From VXNE01 sp965205735 (GTDB lineage Bacteria; Pseudomonadota; Gammaproteobacteria; Pseudomonadales; Azotimanducaceae), in contig OZ242179.1 of NCBI GenBank assembly GCA_965205735.1, forward strand, positions 1,302,001 to 1,366,000: a DNA stretch of 64,000 nucleotides, read 5' to 3'. Made by a program: the position numbers and the translations under genes. Below the pieces are notes generated by a model that made no database searches, was not told the origin of the DNA, and worked only from the letters and a program-made list of their open reading frames with translations. Below are positions 47,099 to 56,606 of the stretch, piece after piece. Each line of letters opens with the position of its first letter. The stretch's first letter is position 1.

Positions 47099-48400
47099 AT
47101 GTCCCATCCCGATCAGAAACCCTTGCGATCATTCGGTTTCCACACCCGAAGCATTCACGCTGGCGCGCGGCCGGAACCCAATACGGGCGCCCGGGCGGTA
47201 CCGATCTTCCAGACGACGAGCTATGTGTTCGAAGACCCGGAGTCCGCCGCCGCGTACTTCAATCTGCAGGAGTACGGGAACACATACTCGCGCATCATGA
47301 ATCCCACCGTCGCCGCGTTCGAAGAACGCGTCGGCAACCTCGAAGGCGGGATCGGCGCGGTCGCCTTCGCCAGCGGGCTGGCGGCGCAGTCGGCGGCGTT
47401 CTTCACCCTGCTCAATCCCGGCGATCACGTGGTCGCTTCCGCCGCGCTCTACGGCGGCACGGTGACCCAACTCAAGCATCTGTTCGGCAAGCTGTCCGTC
47501 GGGCTCACCTTCGTCAATCCCGATGCGCCCGAGAATTGGAAAGCGGCGCTGCGCGACGAGACGAAGCTCCTGTTCGCGGAGACGATCGGCAATCCGGGCG
47601 GCAATGTCCTTGACATAGAACCGGTGGCTGCCCTGGCGCACGATCACGGCATCCCCCTGGTGGTGGACAACACCTTCGCGACGCCCTATCTCTGCCGTCC
47701 CATGGACTGGGGCGCCGATATCGTCGTGCATTCGGCAACGAAATTTCTCGGCGGCCACGGCACCAGCATCGGCGGCGTGGTGGTCGACTCCGGCGAGTTC
47801 GACTGGTCCAACGGTAACTTTCCGGTGATCGCGGATCCTTCGCCGGCGTATCACGGGCTGGCGTTCCACGAGACTTTCGGCGGCTACGGCTACCTGATGA
47901 AACTGCGCGCCGAAACCCTGCGGGACCTGGGCAGCGCCATGAGTCCGTTCAACGCGTTCCTGTTCATGCTGGGCATCGAAACGCTGCCGCTCAGAATGGA
48001 GCGCCACGTCGCCAACGCCGTCACATTGGCCGAATGGCTGCGCGGGCGCAGCGAAGTGACCTCAGTGCGGTATCCGGGCCTCGACGACAGTCCCTACAGC
48101 GCCTTGACGGCAAAGTATCTGCCGAAGGGCGCCAGCGCCGTATTCTGTTTCGACCTCGCCGCCGGGCGGGAGGCCGGGCAGGAATTCATTCGGGGCGTGG
48201 AGCTCTTTTCGCACCTCGCCAACGTCGGCGACGCGAAGAGTCTGATCATTCACCCGGCGAGCACGACGCACCGGCAGTTGAACGAAGACGAACTGACTGC
48301 CGCGGGCATCGGACCGGGAACAATCCGGCTTTCCGTTGGCATCGAGGACGTGGACGATCTCATTTGGGACCTGGAGGCCGCTTTTGCCCGTATCGCCTGA
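47099..48400 (+). CDS. metY: O-acetylhomoserine sulfhydrylase (PLP)
   Basis: A 433-residue Cys/Met-metabolism PLP enzyme. The PLP lysine is K215 in VVHSATKFLGGHG. FHTRSIHAGARPEPNTGARA, YSRIMNPTVAAFEERV and AFASGLAAQSAAF are characteristic of the O-acetylhomoserine group. It makes homocysteine from O-acetylhomoserine and sulfide; a MetZ-type role with O-succinylhomoserine is less likely. The start could also be ATG 47093. It overlaps the CoA-binding protein gene by 17 bases, and this pair is common next to metY. Confidence 0.92.
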   Translation: MSHPDQKPLRSFGFHTRSIHAGARPEPNTGARAVPIFQTTSYVFEDPESAAAYFNLQEYGNTYSRIMNPTVAAFEERVGNLEGGIGAVAFASGLAAQSAAFFTLLNPGDHVVASAALYGGTVTQLKHLFGKLSVGLTFVNPDAPENWKAALRDETKLLFAETIGNPGGNVLDIEPVAALAHDHGIPLVVDNTFATPYLCRPMDWGADIVVHSATKFLGGHGTSIGGVVVDSGEFDWSNGNFPVIADPSPAYHGLAFHETFGGYGYLMKLRAETLRDLGSAMSPFNAFLFMLGIETLPLRMERHVANAVTLAEWLRGRSEVTSVRYPGLDDSPYSALTAKYLPKGASAVFCFDLAAGREAGQEFIRGVELFSHLANVGDAKSLIIHPASTTHRQLNEDELTAAGIGPGTIRLSVGIEDVDDLIWDLEAAFARIA

Positions 48401-48869
48401 AGACCAAGACCCCGAGACGATCCAACGGATACTGCACCAATCGCGAACAGTGGCCATCGTCGGCCTGTCGCCGAACGCGCTGCGGGCGAGCAATTTCGTC
48501 GGGTTTTACGCCGACCGGCACGGATATGAAGTCATTCCCGTCAATCCGAGAGAAGGCGAGATCATGGGTTTCAAATGCTACCCGTCTCTCGCGGACATAC
48601 CTGGCCCTGTGGATGTTGTGGATGTTTTCCGTGATCCCGCCGCAGCCGTCGATATCGCCCGGCAGGCCGTCGCTATCCGCGCCGGAGCCCTTTGGCTCCA
48701 ATTCGGGGTCATCAGCGACGAAGCCGCCGAGATAGCCAGGGCCGGGGGCCTCGATGTGGTTATGGACCGGTGCTTCAAGATAGAACACGCCCGCTATATC
48801 GGCCGCATGCATTGGCTCGGATTCAACACCCGGGTCATCACCGGACGCCGGCCAGGGCATCTCCTATAG
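48384..48869 (+). CDS. CoA-binding (YccU-like) domain protein
   Basis: A 161-residue small Rossmann protein. TVAIVGLSPNALRASNFVG and EVIPVNPREGEIMGFKCYPSL mark the CoA_2 domain, followed by VDVVDVFRDPAAA and GALWLQFGVISDEAAEIA. The C-terminal cysteine in MDRCFKIEHAR is conserved. Start TTG 48384 has GGAGG seven bases upstream, inside metY. The function is unknown; co-occurrence with metY suggests a link to acyl or sulfur metabolism. Confidence 0.88.
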   Translation: MPVSPEDQDPETIQRILHQSRTVAIVGLSPNALRASNFVGFYADRHGYEVIPVNPREGEIMGFKCYPSLADIPGPVDVVDVFRDPAAAVDIARQAVAIRAGALWLQFGVISDEAAEIARAGGLDVVMDRCFKIEHARYIGRMHWLGFNTRVITGRRPGHLL

Positions 48870-48891
48870 GCGGCCTGACGCAGTATCTGGG

Positions 48892-49671
48892 CTAGCCCAG
48901 GGTGCGTTGGAGGTAGGCCTTCAGGCGCCGCCAAGCGTCCGCCGCCGGTTCCCGGTTGACGTCCGGGTCGCGATCGACGTACAGCCAGAAACCGTGCTTG
49001 ACCGGATCGTAGATGTGGACATCGTTCGCCACGCCAGCGGCGCGAAGCGTCTCGACGAAACGCACGACCGCCTCGGGCGGTATGCCCGCGTCCTGCCCGG
49101 CGAAAGTGCCGTACACCTCGTGGCGGATTTGCGCGAGGCGCTCGGGATCGTCGAGCAGGCGCCCATAGAAGATCGCGGTCGCGTCGTGGTGCTCGCTGCC
49201 CAGGGCGTAGCTCAGAGCAACGCCGCCACCGTAGCACCAGCCGATCGCGGCGATCTTGCCGGTCGTGTCGGACCGCTGTTTCAGGTAAGCGGCGGCCGCG
49301 TCCAGGTTCGCGATGAGGGCGTCGGGCTGTGCCAGCGTCTCGCGCACCAACGCCATGTTCTCTTGCGGATTGGAACCCGTGCGGCCGCCATAGAGATCGG
49401 CCGCGAGGGCGACATAGCCCTCCGCCGCGAACGCATCGGCCACCTGACGGACGCGATCCACCAGGCCGTTCCATTCGTGGATCAGGATGACGCTACCGTG
49501 GGGTCCGGCACCGTCGGGCAGCGCAAGATAGCCCCTCGCCTCGCCGTGGTAGTTCAGCGTTTCGCCGCCCGGCGGGCCGGCTTCACCGAGTAGGGCCGGC
49601 GGTATGTCTCCGGTCGCGCCGTAGCTCGAGGTCGCGGCGAGGAAGACGAGAAATGCAATGCGCGGCTTCAT
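48892..49671 (-). CDS. Exported dienelactone-hydrolase-family protein
   Basis: A 259-residue protein with a signal peptide (KPRIAFLVFLAATSSYGA) and the DLH fold. The cysteine nucleophile is C146 in IGWCYGGGVALS, the acid is in FAGQDAGIPPEA, and the histidine is in VKHGFWLY. It probably hydrolyses a small ester or lactone in the periplasm. The start overlaps the stop of the transporter gene (ATGA). Confidence 0.88.
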   Translation of the reverse strand: MKPRIAFLVFLAATSSYGATGDIPPALLGEAGPPGGETLNYHGEARGYLALPDGAGPHGSVILIHEWNGLVDRVRQVADAFAAEGYVALAADLYGGRTGSNPQENMALVRETLAQPDALIANLDAAAAYLKQRSDTTGKIAAIGWCYGGGVALSYALGSEHHDATAIFYGRLLDDPERLAQIRHEVYGTFAGQDAGIPPEAVVRFVETLRAAGVANDVHIYDPVKHGFWLYVDRDPDVNREPAADAWRRLKAYLQRTLG

Positions 49672-50999
49672 ACCGAAATATCCTGTCGATCCTTCAGTTC
49701 GCCGACAATACGCGCATGCGCCCGCTCGTCCAAGCGATAGGCGAGCGAGACGGCGATGAGCAGGATCTGAATGACGAACGGCACCAGGGACATCATCCAC
49801 AGGATTGCCGCGAGCGTCGTCTCCGACTGCGCTGTGTTGGAGACGTAGCCGAAAGCCGCCAGCAGCGCTGCAACGCCAGCCCCCCCGACCGCCTTGGCTA
49901 ACTTCTGAAAGAAGCTGGCCTCGGCGAAAGTCAGTCCGGCCGCCCGCACGCCCGTGCGCCATTCGGCGTACTCCACAGTGTCCGGGATCATGGCCCAACC
50001 AAGCACGGCGATCGGGGCACCGCCGATCGCGACCACCGATCCCCACACGAATACCATCACGATGTTGTCTGGCGGCGTAAAGTAGAAGCCCACGGCACCG
50101 ATCATCGCAAAGACGGCACCGGCCCGAATGCCGCCCGCCTTGCCGAAGCGCCGGGACAGCCAAGGCACCGCGATCAATCCCAGGAACATGACCGGCAGGG
50201 TCACGCCGAAGTAGAGCGACAGCAGGTCTTCGCGGCCCATGTTGTACTTGAAGTAGTACGGGGCCGCAGTCAAGCGCACCGTAAGAGCGAGCATGCCCAG
50301 AGTGAAAAGCAGCACGACGACGATCAGGGGCGGGTTTGCCACCAGGGCCCGGGCGCCGTCGGCAAGCGAGAGCCTGTGCGCTGTGTGCGTGGGTGTGATG
50401 CGCTCCCCGGTGCCCGCGAAAGTGACCCACAACACGGCCGTCCCGACGACGGAGAACACGATCATCGCCGCTTGAAAGCCGACGGCACCGCCGCCAAACC
50501 AGTCCACCAACTGCAACAAACCGACCGAAACGACCGTGGCGCCAGCGAACGCGCAGCCGATGCGCAGCGTCGTCAGGCGCGTCCGTTCCTGGTAGTCGTC
50601 GGTCATTACCGCGGTCATGGCCGCATAGGGGATCGTCACGACGGTATAGGCGATGCCAAACAGAATGTAGGTTGAATACGCCCAAACCACCTTGCCGAAG
50701 TCTCCGAAACCGGGGACGGTAAACATCGCGACGGCAATCAACCCGAGCGGAACCGGACCGTAGAGCACGTAGGGACGGAACTTCCCCCAACGGCTGCGCG
50801 TGTGATCGGCGATGAAACCCATGACGGGATCGGTGACCGCATCGACGATCCTGGCCACCAGGAACACGCCGCCCGCGACGGCGGCCGATAGTCCGTACAC
50901 GTCCGTATAGAAGAACAGCAGGAAGGTCATCGCCGACATGAAATACAGATTGATGCCGAAGTCGCCGACCGCGTAGCTGAGTCTTTGGACGTTGTTCAA
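49668..50999 (-). CDS. MFS transporter of the GPH (MelB-like) sugar:cation family
   Basis: A 443-residue carrier with twelve helices. The GPH signature DAVTDPVMGFIADHTRSRWGKFRPYV is present (split around residue 60), with NMGREDLLSLYFG and a central loop, then PDTVEYAEWRTGVRAAGLTF. It likely moves a sugar or glucuronide with sodium or protons. TTG 50999 is preferred for its AAAGGA six bases upstream; GTG 51047 is in the same frame. It forms an operon with the DLH protein, so the pair may import and open a lactone or ester. Confidence 0.88.
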   Translation of the reverse strand: MNNVQRLSYAVGDFGINLYFMSAMTFLLFFYTDVYGLSAAVAGGVFLVARIVDAVTDPVMGFIADHTRSRWGKFRPYVLYGPVPLGLIAVAMFTVPGFGDFGKVVWAYSTYILFGIAYTVVTIPYAAMTAVMTDDYQERTRLTTLRIGCAFAGATVVSVGLLQLVDWFGGGAVGFQAAMIVFSVVGTAVLWVTFAGTGERITPTHTAHRLSLADGARALVANPPLIVVVLLFTLGMLALTVRLTAAPYYFKYNMGREDLLSLYFGVTLPVMFLGLIAVPWLSRRFGKAGGIRAGAVFAMIGAVGFYFTPPDNIVMVFVWGSVVAIGGAPIAVLGWAMIPDTVEYAEWRTGVRAAGLTFAEASFFQKLAKAVGGAGVAALLAAFGYVSNTAQSETTLAAILWMMSLVPFVIQILLIAVSLAYRLDERAHARIVGELKDRQDISV

Positions 51000-51280
51000 G
51001 GAATGTCCTTTTCGAGGAAGTGCAACTTCCGCAGGCGCGTCAATCACGGTTGAAGCAGCCTAGCGGAAGCCATGGGACTGTCCAACTGCAGAGCCGCCCG
51101 ACGGATCCGTATCAGAGGGCACCGCCGGGGTTCAAAAGGCAGGAACACCCACGGTGAGGACTGACCTTGTCGGTAGTATTTTCTGACAACAAAGGACCCC
51201 CGTGCGACAATTCACCATCTCATTCCCCCGGCTCCCGATCCAACAAGCGCCTGTCGCGGACAAACAAAACACCAACGCCG

Positions 51281-52743
51281 ATGTCCCCGCTTGCCCGGAA
51301 ACGCAACGGCGCCTACTACACGCCCGAGAGCGTCGTTTTCTCGCTTGTTCGATGGTCGGTGCGCGGCAGCACCGATCGCCTGCTCGATCCCGCTTGCGGA
51401 GACGGAAGATTCATCGCGTTTCATCAAAACAGCGTTGGCATAGAGCAGGACGCCGGGACTGTCGCGCAGGCCGCGGAGCGAGCGCCACACGCGCTTGTCC
51501 ACCATGAGGACTTTTTCGCCTGGGCGGCTCGTACCAAAGAGCGCTTCGACTGCGCAGTCGGCAATCCACCCTTCATTCGATACCAGACCTTCAAAGGGAC
51601 GTCTCGTACGCGCGCGCTCGATCTGTGCGCTTCGCTCGGCGCGAACTTCTCCGCCTTGACGTCGTCCTGGGCACCGTTCCTGGTTGCCACTGCCAGCCTG
51701 TTGAAGCCGGGCGGGCGTATGGCCTTCGTGGTTCCCGCAGAGGTCGGCCACGCTCCCTATGCGGCACCACTGATCGAGTATCTTGTCGGGAACTTCTCGG
51801 TCCTACAAATCGTTGCCGTTCGGGAAAAGCTCTTCCCTGAACTCTCGGAAGACTGCTGGCTGCTTTACGCTGACGGATTCGGCGGGACGGCCTCCGAGCT
51901 GTGCTTTTCCGTTCAGGATCGTTTCGAACCTTCTGCCGAACCAACTCGCAGGAGCGTATCGGTCTCCGTTGCCGATTGGCGACAGTCTTGGAACTACCGT
52001 TTGCGACCCTATTTGTTGCCGTTGTCCGTTCGAGACGCATACCTCACAGCAGCGTCTGATCCCGATGCGGTGCGATTTGGCGACATCGCTTCAATCGGTA
52101 TCGGCTACGTTACCGGCGCTAACGACTTCTTTCACCTGAGACCTTCGGAGACGGTCGCTTGGGATATCCCCCCCAATTGCTCTGCCCGACCGTGCGCACC
52201 AGTCGGCTATTGCCGTCACGGCGGCTGACAAGCCGAACCGTCAACTGGTGGCGAGAGACCGACGAGGCCATGTTGCTGCTCAAGATTCCAAAGAATGTGG
52301 ATCTGCCGCTGAGTGTAGAGAAATATCTGGAAACCGATCAGGGGAAGGAGGCACGGAAATCGTACAAATGTCGGACGCGCGATCCGTGGTACTCCGTACC
52401 GCATGTCCGCATCCCAGATTTCTTTTTGACCTACATGTCCGGTGTTGCTCCGAGCCTGGTTCGCAACTCTGCAGGAGTGGCATGCACAAATTCAGTGCAC
52501 TGCGTCCACATTCGCGAAAAGAAGGCATGCCGTCACCTTCTCGACACTTGGGCAACCCCCTTTGTTCAGCTCAGTTGCGAACTCGAAGGCCATCCGCTCG
52601 GCGGCGGCGTACTCAAACTAGAGCCCGGCGAGGCAAGCCGAATCGTCTTGCCGAACCCGACGGAACTCCCTGCCCTCTCCGGTGCTGATACCCGCGCCGC
52701 CATTTCGACCATGAGAAGTTGGAGGCACTATGCCGCCACCTGA
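51281..52743 (+). CDS. Type II DNA adenine methyltransferase, frame broken at a C7 run
   Basis: The first frame (to about 52172) shows GAYYTPESVVF, motif I DPACGDGRF (residues 36-44), and the N6-adenine motif IV NPPF (95-98). The second frame continues the same protein from PPQLLCPTVRTSRLLPSRR to TVNWWRETDEAMLLL and beyond. The switch occurs at seven consecutive C (52168-52174); eight C would give a continuous protein of about 487 residues. This fits an Eco57I-like, gamma-class methyltransferase. With seven C translation stops at 52228 and the methyltransferase is truncated. The restriction gene overlaps its 3' end. Codon use is less GC-rich than in the neighbours. Confidence 0.85.
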
Positions 52744-53599
52744 TATGTCAAATCGTCGCTGTCAGTGGGTCGGTCAAGTGGAAGCCCTCAAACACTTCGC
52801 CGTCTATGGCGGCCGTACCCAAAGCCAACAACACATCAAGCCCTTGCATTGGTATGTGGCATGCCGCCTCGCGCTCGAAGGTGGATTTCATCCCGACGAT
52901 CTGAAACCCCGGCCGCCGTTCTCTGTCACCCGGCGTCGCGGGCAGAATCTTATTCACTTCGATCCATCGACGGCTACGGGCGGTGAAGCGACAGTCTTCG
53001 GTGGCTTGAAGACCAAGAGTGTGGATGTCGTGGCAACGAAACCGCAGCTTGGGCCAGTTCTGGCGGTGTCGTGCAAGGGCATGACGGGAGCGTTTCGAAA
53101 CCTGACGAACCGGATGGAAGAAACCATAGGTGAGTGCACGAATCTGCACATCACGTATCCCGCGTTGGTGTTTGGCTTCCTTTTCGTGATTCGAGCCAAT
53201 CAGGCTTCAGTTCTCATAGCCGCCAACGACATCGCGATCACCAGAAACCATGAACCCGTAGAGGCAATCATTCGCTTCCATTCAGCACTGCGAGAACTCG
53301 CTGGTCGTCGCGGAATCCGTGACGACATAAGCCGTTACGAGGCAGTGTCACTCGCGCTGGTCAATGTACGACAAGGTGCTGCCGGTCGATTGCTGACGGG
53401 CTTTCCTTACGCCGACAGCCCACTCCACATCGAAAAGTTCTTCGCGACGCTCTATCAGCGATATGACGAACGTTTTGTCTACGGCGCGCCCAACCTCAAA
53501 TCAGTCACTCAACGCATGGAGTGGTCGCCAGAATCACCAGCACTCGTCGAACACGTCGATCATTTGCTCGGCTACGAGGCGCGCGTGGCGAGCACTTGA
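52730..53599 (+). CDS. Probable type II restriction endonuclease
   Basis: A 289-residue protein overlapping the methyltransferase stop by 14 bases. A PD-(D/E)xK-like core is visible: KTKSVDVVATKPQLGPVLAV, then SCKGMTGAFRNLTNRMEETI, with D and K in D-x(n)-xCK spacing, and GECTNLHITYPALVFGFLFV after. The C-terminal GAPNLKSVTQRMEWSPESP is of no known motif. The assignment rests on gene order and the core motif; recognition sequence unknown. Base composition matches that of the methyltransferase, so both were probably acquired together. Confidence 0.72.
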   Translation: MPPPDMSNRRCQWVGQVEALKHFAVYGGRTQSQQHIKPLHWYVACRLALEGGFHPDDLKPRPPFSVTRRRGQNLIHFDPSTATGGEATVFGGLKTKSVDVVATKPQLGPVLAVSCKGMTGAFRNLTNRMEETIGECTNLHITYPALVFGFLFVIRANQASVLIAANDIAITRNHEPVEAIIRFHSALRELAGRRGIRDDISRYEAVSLALVNVRQGAAGRLLTGFPYADSPLHIEKFFATLYQRYDERFVYGAPNLKSVTQRMEWSPESPALVEHVDHLLGYEARVAST

Positions 53600-53699
53600 G
53601 CATGAAGCTCTTCTGAGCCCAAACGGGCATCTACCCGGCCTCTCTTCGCAGCCGCGAGGACAGAAAACGAGACGCGGCCTTCGTCGCGTGGCGTATCCG

Positions 53700-55967
53700 T
53701 CAGTTCCCGCCGTTGGCCGTAATCGCCTCGAGCACCTTCGGTGGCGACATGGGCAGTTCCGCCATCCGTATGCCGAGGGCACGGCTGACCGCGTTGCCGA
53801 CCGCGGCCAACGGCGCGACGATGGGTGTCTCACCGCAACCCCGCACGCCGAAGGGGTGGTTCGGGTTGGGCACCTCGACGATCTGCGTGTCGATCATGGG
53901 CAAATCCGAAGCGACGGGCACGCGGTAGTCCAGGAAACCCGGATTCTCCAGCACGCCGTTGTCGTCGTAGAGATACTCCTCGTTCAACGCCCAGCCAATG
54001 CCCTGGACCGCCCCGCCCTGCATCTGGCCTTCCACGTAGTCGGGGTGAATCGCCTTGCCCGCATCCTGAATGGCGGTGAAGCTCGTAACCGTCGCGCGGC
54101 CGGTCTCCCGGTCCACCTCGACATCGGCCAGATTCACCGAGAATGACGGTCCGGGACCCTGCGCATTGAGCGATGCGCGCCCCGAGATCGGACCGCCCGT
54201 GCGCGCAGAGTCTGCCGCAAGTTCACGGATCGAAAGCGGCTCCGCCTCGATGTTGACGCCCTCGATCGGTCGAGCCGAGCCGTCCTTCCATTCCACCTGG
54301 TCGACGTCGATGTCCCAGGTCGCGGCGGCTCGCGCACGCAGTTGGCCGATCACATCCTCACATGCGCGGACCACCGCCAGTCCCGTGGCGAAAGTGACCC
54401 GGCTTCCGCCCGTCGTGGCGCAATATCCGGTGCTGTCGGTGTCCGCGACCTGAACGCGCACCCGCTCGTAGGGCACGCCGAGGGTTTCCGCAGCCATCAA
54501 TGCCATGGACGCGCGACTCCCGCCAATGTCGGGGCTGCCTTCCACGATCTTGACGATGCCGGACTCGGTCAGGTGCACCTCGGCGCTCGAGGTGTTGCCG
54601 CCATTGAACCAGAAGCCCACTGCGACGCCGCGGCCGTGACCTTCGGGCAGCGTTGCCTTGTAGTTCGGGTGATTCCTGGCGGCCAGGAGGCAAGCTTTGA
54701 GGCCAATGGCCCCGAACGTCGGGCCGTAGGCCGCCTGTGTACCGGCCTCGGCCGCATTCTTCAGGCGGAAGTCGATCGGGTCCATGCCGATCCGCTGCGC
54801 CAGTTCGTCCATGACGGACTCGCCGGCGTACATCGCCTGCGGCGCGCCCGGCGCGCGATACGCGGCGACCCGCGGGCGGTTCGTCACCGCCTCGCAGCCT
54901 TCGATACGCACATGGTCCACATCGTAAGGCGCAAATATGCACATCGCGCCCGCCCCCATCGCACTGCCCGCAAAGGCGCCGGAGTCGAAGACAAGCTTGG
55001 CGAACATGGCGGTCACGGTGCCATCTCGCTTGCAGCCGATCCTGATCGTGTTGACGGTCCCCGACGCCGGGCCGGTGGCGCGGAACACTTCCTCCCGCGA
55101 CATGACCATCTTCACCGGCCGGCCGCTCTTCTGCGACAGCTTCAACGCCAGCGGCTCCAGGTAGATCGTGGTCTTGCCGCCGAAACCGCCGCCGATCTCG
55201 CTGGCGATGACGCGGATATCGCCCACATCCATCCCCAGGACCATGGCGGTCTGGTCTCGCACGCCGAAATGGCCCTGCGTGCAACACCACAACGTGGCTT
55301 GCCCGTCTTCCTTGAGGCTGCCCACGCAAGCATGTGGTTCGATGTATCCCTGGTGCACCATGGGCGTGACGAAGGTGCGCTCGATAATCTCGTCGGCGTC
55401 GGCAAAACCCACCTCCACATCGCCCTTCGTGATCACGTTGTACTTGGAGATATTGGAGGCCGTTTTGGGAGTCTCCGGCAAACCCTGCGTGAACATGTCG
55501 TCGTGCAGCAACGGCGCATCCGGCGCCATGGCCTCAAGCGCGTCGGTGACGGATTCGAGCACCTCGTAGTCCACCTCGACGGCGTTGGCGGCCAGCTCCG
55601 CGACCCGGGTCGAAACCGCCGCGACGGCAGCGACCGCATGGCCGTGATACAGCACCTTGTTGCTGGCCAGGAGGTTTTCGTTGAACGCCCGCTGCCCAAA
55701 CCCGAGCTTGCTGCGGTCGGGAAAATCCGCAGCGGTGATGATCGCCGTGACCCCGGGGATCGCTTCAGCCCTGGACGTATCGATGGACCTGATGCGCGCG
55801 TGCGCATGGGGACTGCGCACCACTTTCCCGTGGATCATGCCCGGCATGTCGAAGTCGGCGCCGAAATTGGCGCGTCCGGTGACCTTCTCAAGGCCGTCTG
55901 GCCGCACGGGACGCGTGCCTATGTACTTGAAATCGGGGGCTTGGTTGAGATCGAGCGCTTCGGCCAT
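53700..55967 (-). CDS. Xanthine-dehydrogenase-family molybdopterin-binding subunit
   Basis: A 755-residue large subunit of a molybdenum hydroxylase. RPDGLEKVTGRANFGAD opens the a/b domain, IGGGFGGKTTIYLEP is the cofactor loop, YRAPGAPQAMYAGESVMDEL follows, and the catalytic glutamate is in VRGCGETPIVAP. It hydroxylates an aldehyde or a heterocycle. ATG 55967 has AGGAGA seven bases upstream. FAD and [2Fe-2S] subunits are not adjacent, which is unusual; they may be encoded elsewhere. Confidence 0.9.
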   Translation of the reverse strand: MAEALDLNQAPDFKYIGTRPVRPDGLEKVTGRANFGADFDMPGMIHGKVVRSPHAHARIRSIDTSRAEAIPGVTAIITAADFPDRSKLGFGQRAFNENLLASNKVLYHGHAVAAVAAVSTRVAELAANAVEVDYEVLESVTDALEAMAPDAPLLHDDMFTQGLPETPKTASNISKYNVITKGDVEVGFADADEIIERTFVTPMVHQGYIEPHACVGSLKEDGQATLWCCTQGHFGVRDQTAMVLGMDVGDIRVIASEIGGGFGGKTTIYLEPLALKLSQKSGRPVKMVMSREEVFRATGPASGTVNTIRIGCKRDGTVTAMFAKLVFDSGAFAGSAMGAGAMCIFAPYDVDHVRIEGCEAVTNRPRVAAYRAPGAPQAMYAGESVMDELAQRIGMDPIDFRLKNAAEAGTQAAYGPTFGAIGLKACLLAARNHPNYKATLPEGHGRGVAVGFWFNGGNTSSAEVHLTESGIVKIVEGSPDIGGSRASMALMAAETLGVPYERVRVQVADTDSTGYCATTGGSRVTFATGLAVVRACEDVIGQLRARAAATWDIDVDQVEWKDGSARPIEGVNIEAEPLSIRELAADSARTGGPISGRASLNAQGPGPSFSVNLADVEVDRETGRATVTSFTAIQDAGKAIHPDYVEGQMQGGAVQGIGWALNEEYLYDDNGVLENPGFLDYRVPVASDLPMIDTQIVEVPNPNHPFGVRGCGETPIVAPLAAVGNAVSRALGIRMAELPMSPPKVLEAITANGGN

Positions 55968-56085
55968 GGGGTCTCCTGAGTTGACGGGACGGCGCGATTC
56001 CAGAACTGCGGTGCCGGACACCGCGCAACCGCATGATAGCCTACAAAGCCCGGCGGCCGCCCTCGCCGCCTTCGAGCAACCGGGC

Positions 56086-56511
56086 ATGTCCAAAGAGGAA
56101 CATCGGCGTGCGTTCGCGGCGGATGCGCTGGCTGGCGCGCGGGTCGCGCGTCTCGGCACCCTCGACGCCGGCAAGCCCCACCTGGTTCCCGTGGTGTTCG
56201 CCCACCGCGATGGCGCCCTCTGGGTTCCCGTCGATGGCAAGCCGAAGCGGCACCAGCGATTGAAACGGCTCGAGAACATTCGCGCGAACCCCCGCGTGTG
56301 CCTGTTGATCGACCACTACGAGGAAGACTGGCGCGCGCTATGGTGGGTGCGCGTAGACGGTCACGCGTCGGTCGTTCGGCGGGAAGAGGCCGGCTTCGCC
56401 GGCGCCCTCGCGGCGCTTCGCGACAAGTACCCGCAATACGCCTCGGTGCCGATCACCTCCGCCATCAGGATCGAGATCGACCGCGTCTCGCAGTGGCGCG
56501 CGGACGCCTGA
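56086..56511 (+). CDS. PPOX-class F420/FMN-dependent oxidoreductase
   Basis: A 141-residue split-barrel protein. ARLGTLDAGKPHLVPVVFAH, GKPKRHQRLKRLENIRANP and RVCLLIDHYEEDWRALWWVR match the TIGR03668 group annotated as F420-dependent. The start is taken at ATG 56086; the frame remains open upstream, where it overlaps the divergent molybdenum-hydroxylase gene. Confidence 0.8.
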   Translation: MSKEEHRRAFAADALAGARVARLGTLDAGKPHLVPVVFAHRDGALWVPVDGKPKRHQRLKRLENIRANPRVCLLIDHYEEDWRALWWVRVDGHASVVRREEAGFAGALAALRDKYPQYASVPITSAIRIEIDRVSQWRADA

Positions 56512-56542
56512 CCCGGAATTTTCAAGGCAGACCCCCTTCGCA

Positions 56543-56570
56543 TTGACAGGCACCCGCGCTGCTGTATGGT
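56543..56570 (+). promoter_or_regulatory. Sigma70-type promoter of the CsgG-like gene
   Basis: TTGACA (56543-56548) and TATGGT (56565-56570), with a 16-base spacer, lie 37 bases before the start codon of the CsgG-like gene. Confidence 0.55.
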
Positions 56571-56606
56571 TTTCCCCTCACCCGCGCTGCACCAGGAGGG
56601 GGTTGG

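Noticed and set aside
51160..51195. TTGTC...GACAA inverted pair as a C-protein operator of the restriction system
   Set aside because: Only five base pairs match and there is no C-protein gene; it could easily be chance.
54342..55979. 545-residue plus-strand frame
   Set aside because: Antisense to the molybdenum hydroxylase; composition is that of a shadow frame.
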